Source: Bdellovibrio sp. (GTDB taxonomy: Bacteria > Bdellovibrionota > Bdellovibrionia > Bdellovibrionales > Bdellovibrionaceae). From it: a DNA stretch of 13,153 nt. The notes beneath the pieces were generated by a model. That model did no database searches. It saw only the letters and a program-made list of their open reading frames with translations, and had not been told where the DNA came from. The stretch is from assembly GCA_017745015.1 (NCBI GenBank), contig JAGIAF010000066.1, forward strand, positions 1 through 13,153, given 5' to 3'. The position numbers and the translations under genes are program-made. Every line of letters starts with the position of its first letter. The stretch's first letter is position 1. This document shows positions 1 to 7,252 of this stretch, piece after piece.

Positions 1-257
1 CAATCTATCGCATCCTTAAAAAATTCGAAGAGGCTTTGATTATTTCTCGCTCTGAGTTCGGTGACGGGGTGGCTCGCTTTGAATTGACTTTGGAGTCAGG
101 ACATCACCATCATCATGTAATTTGCCGTTTGTGCCAACGCGTGGAGCCTCTGCATATTTGTGATTTAGATCCCCACATTCAAATGGTGGAAAAGATGGGC
201 TACAAGCAAGTATCCCATCGTCTTGATTTCTTCGGCCTCTGCTCGAAGTGCCAATAA
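1..257 (+). CDS. Fur-family metal-dependent transcriptional regulator, C-terminal part (5' end outside window)
   Basis: The frame is open from the window edge (first full codon at base 3) to the TAA at 255-257. The first residues, IYRILKKFEE, match the end of the Fur winged helix (usually TVYR-L--F-E). A dimerisation domain follows, with a run of five histidines at bases 102-116, a CxxC pair at 123-134 and a second CxxC at 240-251. The conserved SHRLDFFGLC segment lies between them. In the family the His cluster and the later His bind the regulatory metal, and the two CxxC pairs hold a structural zinc. Which metal or signal is sensed (iron, zinc, manganese or peroxide) cannot be told from this fragment. 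A TTG at base 36 is an internal codon, not a start. The stop lies one base from the stop of the convergent kinase gene. Confidence 0.88.
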   Translation, partial: IYRILKKFEEALIISRSEFGDGVARFELTLESGHHHHHVICRLCQRVEPLHICDLDPHIQMVEKMGYKQVSHRLDFFGLCSKCQ

Positions 258-258
258 G

Positions 259-1773
259 TTATTGTTCTTGAAGACGTGGAATGCGCATCACAAAGCTTGT
301 GTGCGGCGCTTTGGTATCTAAGAACAATTCCCCGTGATGGCTTTTCATAATTCCCGTCGAAATACTTAAACCCAAGCCCGTACCTTTGCCGACCTCTTTT
401 GTCGTAAAGAATGGCAACATGATTTGCTCGCGCACATTCTCTGGAATTCCCGGGCCAGAATCTGAAATCACGATTTCAATGTGATCATCGTTTTCGTGAA
501 CAGCGACTTTAATCCATTTGTTTTCGCTCTCCTGAACGGCATCAAAAGAATTATTCAAAAGATTCAACAGAACTTGTTCAATTTGAATCAAGCGACATTC
601 CACTTCAATGTCTTCGTCAATCGGAGCCACTTCGATTTCAACACCGTGATTGTAGAAACGCGTTTTGCAAAACTCTAAGGTCTCTTCGATCATTTGTTTG
701 ACTGGAACCACTTCAAATGAATCCAAAGTTCCTTCGCGAGAAAACGAGCGCAGGGATTTGATGATCTTCGCGATTTTATCAGCGGTGCGACTGATGCTTT
801 CTGCGGCTTGTTTAACTTTGTCAGGCTCAAACTTTCCGCTTTCCACCATCTGCATCAGTTGAAAAGAACGGGCTTGAATCACGGTCAGTGGATTATTGAT
901 TTCATGGGCGATGCCGCCAGACATTTCACCCAGGGCCGCCATTTTAGCTGTGGAAATCATCTTGGCATGGGCTTCTTCCATCTGGCGTTCCGTTTTCACT
1001 TCGACAGTAGAATCCCAAGCCACACCGTACATACGCAGGCCGTGGAGAGTTTCTTTCATTTTTCCATAACAGCGAATGTGATGAATTTCACTGTTGGCGT
1101 AGGCCACGCGGTAGGTGCAATAAACATCGTGGTGCTTTTCTAAAGCATCACTAAAAGCCTGGCGTGCGATTTCATGGTCTTCCTTGAGGATGGCTTGATG
1201 AAACTCGTTCAATGGATTGATGTGAGGTCGAAAGGGAATGCCATGGATTTGGAACATCCGCTCGTCCCAAATGGTTTCTTGAGTAACCGGATCCCACTCC
1301 CAGGTGCCCATCTTTGCGCCAGAAAGAGAAAGATTCAGTTTTTCAATAGTTTTAGTGAGAGTTTCTTCATAGGCTTTGCGATCGTCGATGTTGGTTGCGG
1401 CACCTAAAATCGAAATTGCTTCGCCTTTTCCGTTGCGCGAAAACACGGTGATGCGATCGTTGATCCAGTGATACTCACCCTGGCGATCTTTAAAGCGATA
1501 CTCGATAGAAAGAACTTCGCCATCGCGCAAAGTCGCCACCGAATCTTTGGCTTTTTGCAGTTGGGGAATGTCGTCGGGGTGCATTGTCAGCGCCCAATAG
1601 TTTTGACCCATCTCGCGGATCTCTTCTATGGTATATCCGTACTGATCCAGCACGCGGTCGTTGAACCAAATCATCGTCTGTTCAACTAAATCAAAGACAT
1701 AAATCGCATTAGGAACGACTTTAAAAACCTTCTCGATCAGCGCTTTTTCATCATCTGGAAGCTGTGTTTTCAT
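259..1773 (-). CDS. Soluble PAS-PAS sensor histidine kinase
   Basis: The 504-residue protein has no signal peptide or membrane segment, so it should sense a cytoplasmic cue. Two PAS/PAC modules are visible, about residues 10-135 (ending in GAATNIDDRK) and 145-260. A HisKA helix follows with the phosphoacceptor His290 in GGIAHEINNP. The HATPase_c domain shows the N box around 400-412 (Asn404, Asn407, Asn408), the G1 box SDSGPGIPE near 437-445, an FFTTK segment near 455, and the G2 box GKGTGLGLS near 462-470. The protein lacks a receiver domain and no response-regulator gene is next to it, so its partner is elsewhere. Start ATG is at 1773. It is divergent from pstS across about 117 bases, which makes phosphate control a positional guess only; classical PhoR kinases are membrane-anchored and this one is not. 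Confidence 0.92.
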   Translation of the reverse strand: MKTQLPDDEKALIEKVFKVVPNAIYVFDLVEQTMIWFNDRVLDQYGYTIEEIREMGQNYWALTMHPDDIPQLQKAKDSVATLRDGEVLSIEYRFKDRQGEYHWINDRITVFSRNGKGEAISILGAATNIDDRKAYEETLTKTIEKLNLSLSGAKMGTWEWDPVTQETIWDERMFQIHGIPFRPHINPLNEFHQAILKEDHEIARQAFSDALEKHHDVYCTYRVAYANSEIHHIRCYGKMKETLHGLRMYGVAWDSTVEVKTERQMEEAHAKMISTAKMAALGEMSGGIAHEINNPLTVIQARSFQLMQMVESGKFEPDKVKQAAESISRTADKIAKIIKSLRSFSREGTLDSFEVVPVKQMIEETLEFCKTRFYNHGVEIEVAPIDEDIEVECRLIQIEQVLLNLLNNSFDAVQESENKWIKVAVHENDDHIEIVISDSGPGIPENVREQIMLPFFTTKEVGKGTGLGLSISTGIMKSHHGELFLDTKAPHTSFVMRIPRLQEQ

Positions 1774-1798
1774 TAAACAAAATTCTACATCAAACTGG

Positions 1799-1866
1799 GC
1801 TTAACGCAAAACGGCTAAATCCTAATCAAACCTTAACAATACTCCCTCTTGCGGCGATGCTAGATT
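1799..1866 (+). promoter_or_regulatory. Candidate pstS promoter region with TTAAC-type boxes
   Basis: The 117-base gap between the kinase and pstS contains GCTTAAC at 1799-1805, CCTAATC at 1821-1827 and CCTTAAC at 1831-1837. The last two are about one helical turn apart. An extended -10-like TGCTAGATT lies at 1858-1866, without a good -35. A missing -35 plus direct repeats about one turn apart is the usual layout of activator-dependent Pho promoters. The boxes do not match the E. coli Pho consensus and look more like the TTAACA boxes of Bacillus PhoP. This is a weak, inferred call. Confidence 0.28.
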
Positions 1867-1890
1867 AAGGTCTAATGGGAGGAGTGTACG

Positions 1891-2889
1891 ATGTTCTTGA
1901 ACTGTGTGATGATCTTGGCTTCATCTTTGACTTTAACTGCGCATGCCCAAGTGCCGGTAATCAAGATTGATGGCTCAAGCACCGTATTTCCAATCACCGA
2001 AGCAATGGCAGAGGAGTTCCAAACCGCTCAACGTGGAAAAGTTCGCGTGACTGTCGGTATTTCCGGAACTGGCGGCGGCTTTAAAAAATTCTGCCGTGGC
2101 GAAACAGATATCCAAAACGCTTCTCGTCCTATTCAAACTGCGGAACTTGAGAACTGCCGTAAAGCCGGCGTTAAGTTTATTGAGCTTCCCATTGCTTATG
2201 ACGCAACGGCTATTGTGGTGAGCCCGAAAAATGACTGGATTTCTTCCCTCACTGTCGCTGAACTTAAGAAAATGTGGGAGCCGTCTGCTCAAGGTAAAAT
2301 CAACCTTTGGAGTGATGTGAATCCAAAATGGCCTAAAGAGAAACTTAAACTTTTCGGGGCAGGTTCTGATTCTGGAACGTTTGATTACTTTACTGAGGCC
2401 ATCGTTGGTAAAGCGAAATCATCTCGCGGTGATTACACCGCCAGCGAAGACGACAACACGCTGGTAACAGGTGTTGCGAACGATAAGTTTGCCTTGGGAT
2501 ATGTTCCATTTGCTTACGCTCAAGAAAATACTAAGAAGCTTAAAATTGTAGCAGTAGTTGGTGGCGACAAAGCGCCAATGAAAGACAAAGCAGTGATTCC
2601 AAGCCGCGAGTCTGTCGAAAACGGAACTTACTTCCCGTTGTCACGTCCGGTTTTCATTTATGTGAGCGAGAAGTCATTGGCGAAAAAAGAGATCGGGGAG
2701 TTTGTTCGTTTCTATTTGCAAAATGGAGCGAGCATCGTTCCAGAAGTAAAATATGTTCCACTTCCAGCTAACGCCTACAAAATCGGCGAAGAGCATCTTA
2801 ACGCTAAAAAATTGGGAACAGTTTTTGGTGGTCACTCTGAAGTTGGTCTGAAAATTGACCAATTGATGAAGCGTGAAGGCGCACAGTAA
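1891..2889 (+). CDS. pstS: PstS, periplasmic phosphate-binding protein
   Basis: This is the solute-binding component of the high-affinity phosphate ABC transporter; it captures inorganic phosphate in the periplasm and delivers it to PstCA. At 332 residues it is of normal family length. A hydrophobic signal peptide ends near residue 19 (AHA, then Q), although its N-region has no Lys or Arg, which is unusual. Phosphate-binding landmarks are present: GSSTVFPIT near residue 28, the SGTGGGFKKFCRGE segment near 60-70, DIQNASRPI, and GAGSDSGTFDYF near 152. The start is fixed by a strong Shine-Dalgarno, GGGAGGAG at 1877-1884, and by an in-frame stop just upstream (1873-1875). pstC follows after 8 bases. 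Confidence 0.95.
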   Translation: MFLNCVMILASSLTLTAHAQVPVIKIDGSSTVFPITEAMAEEFQTAQRGKVRVTVGISGTGGGFKKFCRGETDIQNASRPIQTAELENCRKAGVKFIELPIAYDATAIVVSPKNDWISSLTVAELKKMWEPSAQGKINLWSDVNPKWPKEKLKLFGAGSDSGTFDYFTEAIVGKAKSSRGDYTASEDDNTLVTGVANDKFALGYVPFAYAQENTKKLKIVAVVGGDKAPMKDKAVIPSRESVENGTYFPLSRPVFIYVSEKSLAKKEIGEFVRFYLQNGASIVPEVKYVPLPANAYKIGEEHLNAKKLGTVFGGHSEVGLKIDQLMKREGAQ

Positions 2890-2897
2890 GTACTATC

Positions 2898-3836
2898 GTG
2901 AGTAAAAGCCAATTAAGAAAATTATCTGAATTTACCTCGGCGGATCATCCGGTTCGCCGTATGCGCCGTCTTAAAGAGCGATTGATTGAAACCGTTTTGT
3001 TTCTAGCGGCTGCAAGCTCGGTTTTTGTAACTCTTGGTATTGTCGGTATCCTGGTTACTGAAAGTATTCCGTTCTTTGAGCATGTGAGTATCAAAGACTT
3101 TCTGACGGACACGGAGTGGACGCCTTTATTTGAAAATGCCCACTACGGTATTTTGCCACTTCTCAGTGGTACATTCCTAACGACGATGATTGCGTTGCTG
3201 GTAGCAATTCCCCTAGGAACTGTCGCGGCCGCTTTCTTGAGCGAATACGTTCGCCCAGGCATTAAAGAAATTCTTAAACCGATTCTTGAGCTTTTGGCGG
3301 CAGTGCCAACGGTTGTTTACGGTTACTTTGCATTGCTCTTTGTAACACCTCTGTTGCAAAAAGTGATTCCGTCTTTGGGTGGATTCAATGTTCTCAGTGC
3401 GGGTATCGTAATGGGTGTCATGATCATCCCTTACGTCAGCAGCCTGAGTGAAGATGCCATGCGCTCAGTGCCAAGTCATTTGCGTGAAGCTTCGTTTGCA
3501 GTGGGTGCCTCCCGTATACAGACGGCCTTTCGTGTAGTTATCCCCGCAGCTTTCTCCGGGATTACGTCCGCTTATATTTTAGGTATTTCGCGCGCTTTGG
3601 GTGAAACCATGGTTGTGGCGATTGCGGCCGGTATGCAGCCGAATCTGACTTTGAATCCATTGGAGCCATCTGCGACGATCACAGCCTTTATCGTGCAAGT
3701 GAGCTTAGGGGATTTGCCCCATGGATCTATCGGTTATCAATCTATCTATGTCGCGGGTTTGAGTCTTCTGTGCTTAACCTTGTGCTTTAATATCATCGGC
3801 CTCTGGCTTCGTAAGAAATTCCAGGAGAAAGAATAG
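2898..3836 (+). CDS. pstC: PstC, phosphate ABC transporter permease
   Basis: This is one of the two inner-membrane permeases of the Pst importer (312 residues, BPD_transp_1 type). A basic cytoplasmic N-terminus is followed by a first membrane helix at about residues 32-53. Further helices lie near 86-115, 128-150, 162-180, 222-245 and 280-303. The EAA loop that docks on the ATPase is at about 197-216 (EASFAVGASRIQTAFRVVIP). The charged SRALGET motif near 231 is typical of PstC/PstA. The start is GTG at 2898, 8 bases after the pstS stop, with no clear Shine-Dalgarno, so translation may be coupled to pstS. The stop TAG touches the pstA start. Confidence 0.94.
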   Translation: MSKSQLRKLSEFTSADHPVRRMRRLKERLIETVLFLAAASSVFVTLGIVGILVTESIPFFEHVSIKDFLTDTEWTPLFENAHYGILPLLSGTFLTTMIALLVAIPLGTVAAAFLSEYVRPGIKEILKPILELLAAVPTVVYGYFALLFVTPLLQKVIPSLGGFNVLSAGIVMGVMIIPYVSSLSEDAMRSVPSHLREASFAVGASRIQTAFRVVIPAAFSGITSAYILGISRALGETMVVAIAAGMQPNLTLNPLEPSATITAFIVQVSLGDLPHGSIGYQSIYVAGLSLLCLTLCFNIIGLWLRKKFQEKE

Positions 3837-4754
3837 ATGGAATCAAGAGAAGCATTACTTGCGAATATTAAAACACGTCAGAAGTGGGACTTTGTTTTCG
3901 CTGTGGCCGGTCTTTTGTCATTGATGTTCGCCTTGGTGACCTTGCTCGCTTTGATCGTGGATCTTGCGATGACAGGTGTTCCAAGAATCAATTACGAATT
4001 TTTTGTGAACTTCCCTTCAAGATTTGCAGAGCGTGCGGGGATCTTGTCAGCCTGGGTGGGGTCTTTCTGTATCATGCTCACGACGGCATTCTGTGCCATT
4101 CCTTTGGGAGTTGCTGCCGGTGTGTATTTGGAAGAGTATTCGAAGAAAAATTGGGTTTCACAAATTATCGAACTGAACATCATCAACTTGGCGGGGATTC
4201 CTTCCATCACATACGGTCTGATGGCTTTGGGATTGTTCGTTTATAAACTGAAACTTGGTCAAAGTATTCTGACTGCGGGTTTAACGTTAGGTTTGTTGGT
4301 GTTGCCAATTATTATCGTGACGACTCGTGAAGCGATCCGTTCGATTCCTAATACGATCCGTGAGGCGAGTTATGCAATGGGTGCCAGTAAGTGGCAGACC
4401 ATTCGTTATCACATCTTGCCGTACTCTTCAGGCGGCATCCTGACGGGTGTGATCATCTCTCTTTCTCGTGCTATTGGGGAGACAGCTCCGTTGATCACCA
4501 TTGGTGCCTTGACCTTTATTGCGTTCTTACCAACAGCTCCTTTTGATGCGCACATTCCGTTTGTGAACTTTAAATGGTTGATGGATCCATTCACGGTGAT
4601 GCCGATTCAAATGTTCAACTGGTTGTCTCGTCCACAGACGGAATTCCATGTGAATGCAGCGGCGACGGGGATTGTGCTTTTGGTGATGACTTTGATTATG
4701 AATGGCGGAGCTATTTGGCTGCGTCTGCGCTTCCGTAAAAAGATGAAGTGGTAG
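3837..4754 (+). CDS. pstA: PstA, phosphate ABC transporter permease
   Basis: This is the second inner-membrane permease and PstC's partner in the channel (305 residues). Hydrophobic helices lie near residues 19-45, 70-98, 113-137, 141-162, 198-232 and 272-295. The EAA loop is at about 176-195 (EASYAMGASKWQTIRYHILP), followed by SRAIGETAPL near 210. The ATG directly abuts the pstC stop (TAGATG), and a good Shine-Dalgarno (AGGAG, 3823-3827) sits inside the end of pstC. Nothing appears missing or degenerate. Confidence 0.94.
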   Translation: MESREALLANIKTRQKWDFVFAVAGLLSLMFALVTLLALIVDLAMTGVPRINYEFFVNFPSRFAERAGILSAWVGSFCIMLTTAFCAIPLGVAAGVYLEEYSKKNWVSQIIELNIINLAGIPSITYGLMALGLFVYKLKLGQSILTAGLTLGLLVLPIIIVTTREAIRSIPNTIREASYAMGASKWQTIRYHILPYSSGGILTGVIISLSRAIGETAPLITIGALTFIAFLPTAPFDAHIPFVNFKWLMDPFTVMPIQMFNWLSRPQTEFHVNAAATGIVLLVMTLIMNGGAIWLRLRFRKKMKW

Positions 4755-4756
4755 TT

Positions 4757-5527
4757 ATGAAAGATTTAGTTTTAAGAGCAGAAGTAAAAGATTTGAAATT
4801 CTCCTACGGAGATAAATTGGTCCTTAAAGGGATCACTTTGCCCGTCTATGAGAATCGTGTGACGGCCCTTATTGGACCATCAGGTTGCGGTAAGACGACA
4901 CTTCTTCGTTGTTTCAATCGTATGCACGATCTTTACGCCAATGCTCACTACAACGGAGAGATCACGCTTCATCCGGATGGAATCAATATCTTAGGTAAAG
5001 ACATTGATCCGATGGAAGTTCGTATGCGTATCGGAATGGTTTTCCAAAAGCCAAATCCATTTCCCAAAAGCATTTATGAAAACGTAGCTTACGGTTTGAA
5101 AGTTCGCGGTGTTAAAAAGAAAAGCTTCATCGAAGAGCGCGTCGAAAAATCCCTGCAACAAGCGGGTCTTTGGACGGAAGTAAAAGATCGTTTGAATTCC
5201 GCAGCGACAGCCTTGTCTGGTGGTCAGCAACAACGTCTGTGTATCGCTCGTGCCTTGGCAACAGAGCCAGAGATCTTGCTTCTGGATGAGCCAACCTCAG
5301 CTCTGGATCCAATCTCCACTCGTCACATCGAAGAGCTCATCCAAGAGCTTCGTAAAGACGTAACAATAGCCATCGTCACGCACAGCCTGCATCAAGCAGC
5401 CCGTGTTTCCGACTATACAGCATTCATGTACTTGGGGGACTTAATCGAGTTCGGCGCCAGCGACCAAATCTTCACCAATCCCAAAGATCAAAAAACCGAA
5501 AACTACATCACCGGCCGCTTCGGATAA
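4757..5527 (+). CDS. pstB: PstB, phosphate ABC transporter ATPase
   Basis: This is the ATP-hydrolysing subunit that drives phosphate uptake on the cytoplasmic face. From the ATG at 4757 it has 256 residues. Walker A is GPSGCGKTT (40-48), the Q-loop Gln is at 97, the ABC signature LSGGQQQR is at 153-160, Walker B ILLLDEP is at 173-179, and the switch His is at 209. The C-terminus TENYITGRFG is the normal PstB ending. A GTG at 4748 in the same frame would add three residues and overlap pstA; the ATG two bases after the pstA stop is preferred because family members start near there, though its Shine-Dalgarno is weak. The stop codon is part of the first unit of a GGATAA tandem repeat, giving four successive in-frame stops. 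No phoU follows. Confidence 0.95.
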   Translation: MKDLVLRAEVKDLKFSYGDKLVLKGITLPVYENRVTALIGPSGCGKTTLLRCFNRMHDLYANAHYNGEITLHPDGINILGKDIDPMEVRMRIGMVFQKPNPFPKSIYENVAYGLKVRGVKKKSFIEERVEKSLQQAGLWTEVKDRLNSAATALSGGQQQRLCIARALATEPEILLLDEPTSALDPISTRHIEELIQELRKDVTIAIVTHSLHQAARVSDYTAFMYLGDLIEFGASDQIFTNPKDQKTENYITGRFG

Positions 5528-5545
5528 GGATAAGGATAAGGATAA
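5522..5545 (+). repeat. Tandem hexanucleotide repeat, (GGATAA)x4
   Basis: Four exact GGATAA units begin inside the last two codons of pstB and run directly into a palindromic element; a further GG follows. Because the unit is six bases, it keeps frame and supplies TAA stops at 5525, 5531, 5537 and 5543. Its last unit forms the outer left arm (ATAAGG) of the adjoining hairpin, which suggests slippage from that arm. Confidence 0.9.
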
Positions 5546-5577
5546 GGTACGCCGTACCTTATGGGGGTGTGCCGCAT
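5542..5577 (+). repeat. Palindromic intergenic element, copy 1 (3' of pstB)
   Basis: A perfect 9-bp stem (ATAAGGTAC, 5542-5550, with GTACCTTAT, 5554-5562) encloses a GCC loop. It is followed by GGGGGTGTGCCGCAT, ending at 5577. Bases 5544-5577 align with the minus strand of 6061-6029 at 29 of 33 positions plus one single-base gap. Each copy lies in sense orientation at the 3' end of the preceding gene, pstB here and wecB there. A REP-like dispersed element is one reading; its genome-wide spread cannot be seen from here. Confidence 0.75.
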
Positions 5578-5619
5578 AACGGTAAGGTGTCTCGTCGCAT
5601 CTTATCGTTATTTCTTCTC
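5576..5619 (+). terminator. Candidate rho-independent terminator of the pst operon
   Basis: A 14-bp stem pairs 5576-5589 with 5598-5611, with two G-U wobbles and an 8-base loop. It is followed by TTCTTCTC on the plus strand. The stem contains the stop codon (5608-5610) of the convergent small gene. The uridine tail is broken by cytosines, so efficiency is uncertain. Confidence 0.6.
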
Positions 5620-5979
5620 AATACGAACAACGCGTGCGCAGTTTTGGCAGATTTCAGAGAGGGGCCAATTGAGTTGCGCTTTTTTGATTTCTACCGGATT
5701 TTGGCAGTGAGGGCACGTTGTCGCACCACTTAAAACCAAGCCGTCTGACTTATATCCGCGATGCGCAAAATAAAAGCCTAAAAAGAAAAACAACGGCACC
5801 AGGACAAAGTGAAAGACGGGAATGAGGACGCTGACAAGTGCGATTCCCCAAAAGAGTGCAAGCTTCTTAATCGCTGTGCGAGTCTTCTCGGCTTTATTGA
5901 AATGTTGAATGATGATGTGACCTTCAGAGCGTCTGTCGTCACTTACATTAGCTAATATCTCAATACGTTCTGTATTCAT
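5608..5979 (-). CDS. Small membrane protein with C-terminal zinc-ribbon motif, function unknown
   Basis: The 123-residue protein is not recognised as a named family. A polar N-terminal region (1-40) is followed by a strongly hydrophobic stretch at about residues 41-72, long enough for one or two membrane helices. The C-terminal part has two CxxC knuckles, CPHC near 88-91 and CQNC near 110-113, which resemble a zinc ribbon. The start ATG at 5979 has only a weak upstream AGGG. The gene is bracketed by two inverted copies of the palindromic element and is convergent with pstB. Coding is supported by the coherent topology and paired cysteines. No role in phosphate uptake is implied. Confidence 0.72.
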   Translation of the reverse strand: MNTERIEILANVSDDRRSEGHIIIQHFNKAEKTRTAIKKLALFWGIALVSVLIPVFHFVLVPLFFFLGFYFAHRGYKSDGLVLSGATTCPHCQNPVEIKKAQLNWPLSEICQNCARVVRIEKK

Positions 5980-6003
5980 GGATGAATCTTAGCCCTAACG
6001 TTT

Positions 6004-6035
6004 GTTAAAAGAAAGACGCACCATTTCGATGCGCC
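6004..6035 (-). terminator. Candidate rho-independent terminator of wecB
   Basis: On the minus strand a 6-bp stem (GGCGCA, 6035-6030, with TGCGTC, 6020-6015, one G-U pair) has a 9-base loop. It is followed by TTTCTTTT (6014-6007). It lies about 35 bases downstream of the wecB stop and just upstream of the next minus-strand gene, so that gene probably has its own promoter. Confidence 0.6.
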
Positions 6036-6067
6036 GCACCCCAAAAGATACGGCGTACCTTTTGGGG
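6029..6067 (-). repeat. Palindromic intergenic element, copy 2 (3' of wecB)
   Basis: On the minus strand, CCCCAAAAGGTAC (6067-6055) pairs with GTATCTTTTGGGG (6051-6039) around a GCC loop; all 13 positions pair, one as G-U. The following bases end in GGCGCAT at 6029. The core and the GGGG-TG-G-CGCAT tail match copy 1 in the opposite orientation. The two copies flank the small zinc-ribbon gene. Confidence 0.75.
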
Positions 6068-6069
6068 AA

Positions 6070-7233
6070 TCAGAGTTTGTCGGCAAGAACTTCCAGGATT
6101 CTTGCGGAAGCTTTACCGTCGCCGAAAGGGTTCTTTGCTTGAGCCATGCGATTGTAGATCGCAGGACAGTTCAGAACGCTCTCTGCGGTTTGCAAGAAGT
6201 CCTTCTCTTTTAGAGGAATCAACATCGAAGTCCCCGCAGCAATAGCTTCGGGGCGCTCGGTTTTTTCCCGTGCCACCAAGATCGGCTTACCTAATGATGG
6301 AGCTTCTTCTTGAACACCGCCGGAGTCAGTGATGATTTTATGGCAGCGATCCATAAGATAGATAAATGGTACGTAATCTACCGGCTCACAGAGCCAGATC
6401 TTACTTTGTCCTGGTTTTACTTGTTCGGCTTTATCCACCCACGTTGCGTGATCGCCGAAGATCTTTCTGGCTGAAGATCTAACCTGCGGATTCATATGCA
6501 GTGGAATTAGAATCTCTACATCTTCGCGTTTGGAAAGAGCGAGCAAGCCCTTCATCACTTCTTCTATCGGTTCACCGAAACTTTCACGACGATGAACAGT
6601 GACCAAGATCAATTTTTTAATGGGATCGAGGAAGTAGTATTTTCGCGCAATCTCTTCGCGAAGAGCGTCTGAATTTTTTAAACGATTACGAACTTCAAAA
6701 AGCGCATCGATCCCAGTATTACCTGTAATATAGATGTCTTCATCAGGATAATGCTCTCTTAATAAATTCAGTCGTGAGGTTGCAGTCGGCGCGAAGTGGA
6801 ACTTTGCGACCAGCCCCGTCGCTTTGCGATTAAATTCTTCTGGATAAGGAGATTGAATATCTCCCGAGCGAAGACCTGCTTCAACGTGGATCAAAGGGAT
6901 GCGGTGATAGAAGCTCACAAGGCTAGCAACGAAGCACGTCGTGGTATCGCCTTGAACCACGATGCCATCGACTTTGTTCTCTGACAAATAATCATTAAGA
7001 CCCTTCATCACTGCGGTTGAGATGTCGATCAAACTTTGTCCTGGCTTCATTAAATCCAAATCGAAATCAGGAGTGATTTCAAAAAAGTTTAAGAGAGGTT
7101 TAAGCATTTCACGATGTTGTCCCGTGGATCCAACTACGACGCGAAAACGTTTGTCGCGTTTTGCTTGCAAAATAAATGGTGCGAGTTTCACTGCTTCAGG
7201 TCTTGTTCCGAACCCTACTAAAATTGTTTTCAT
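6070..7233 (-). CDS. wecB: UDP-N-acetylglucosamine 2-epimerase (non-hydrolysing), WecB/NfrC type
   Basis: The enzyme interconverts UDP-GlcNAc and UDP-ManNAc in the cytoplasm, supplying ManNAc for surface glycans. From ATG 7233 it has 387 residues, close to the family length. Motifs in order: GTRPEAVK (9-16), QGDTTT with Asp96 (94-99), HVEAGLRS with Glu118 (116-123), PEEFNR (131-136), GNTGID near 171, VTVHRRES with His214 (211-218; the family usually has EN, here ES), and TDSGGVQEE (302-310). KTERPEA lies near 324-330. An ATG at 7275 would add 14 residues; the inner start is chosen because MKTILVGFGTRPE is the standard N-terminus, although neither start has a good Shine-Dalgarno. It is divergent from the nfr-like operon. 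In E. coli the same gene is called nfrC because phage N4 adsorption needs it. Confidence 0.93.
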   Translation of the reverse strand: MKTILVGFGTRPEAVKLAPFILQAKRDKRFRVVVGSTGQHREMLKPLLNFFEITPDFDLDLMKPGQSLIDISTAVMKGLNDYLSENKVDGIVVQGDTTTCFVASLVSFYHRIPLIHVEAGLRSGDIQSPYPEEFNRKATGLVAKFHFAPTATSRLNLLREHYPDEDIYITGNTGIDALFEVRNRLKNSDALREEIARKYYFLDPIKKLILVTVHRRESFGEPIEEVMKGLLALSKREDVEILIPLHMNPQVRSSARKIFGDHATWVDKAEQVKPGQSKIWLCEPVDYVPFIYLMDRCHKIITDSGGVQEEAPSLGKPILVAREKTERPEAIAAGTSMLIPLKEKDFLQTAESVLNCPAIYNRMAQAKNPFGDGKASARILEVLADKL

Positions 7234-7252
7234 CGCCAAAAAATAGAAGCGC

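Noticed and set aside
102..116. Run of five histidine codons resembling a cloning His-tag
   Set aside because: It lies inside a Fur-family dimerisation domain where a His cluster is the normal metal site, with CxxC motifs on both sides.
808..1143. Long plus-strand open frame opposite the kinase gene
   Set aside because: It is a shadow of the kinase coding sequence, with no ribosome-binding site or recognisable domain.
1774..1890. Canonical E. coli-type Pho box (CTGTCAT repeats) before pstS
   Set aside because: No such repeat is present; only weaker TTAAC-like boxes were seen.
5528..5607. Missing or truncated phoU after pstB
   Set aside because: The stretch is only about 80 bases and consists of repeat and hairpins; no PhoU-like coding is present.
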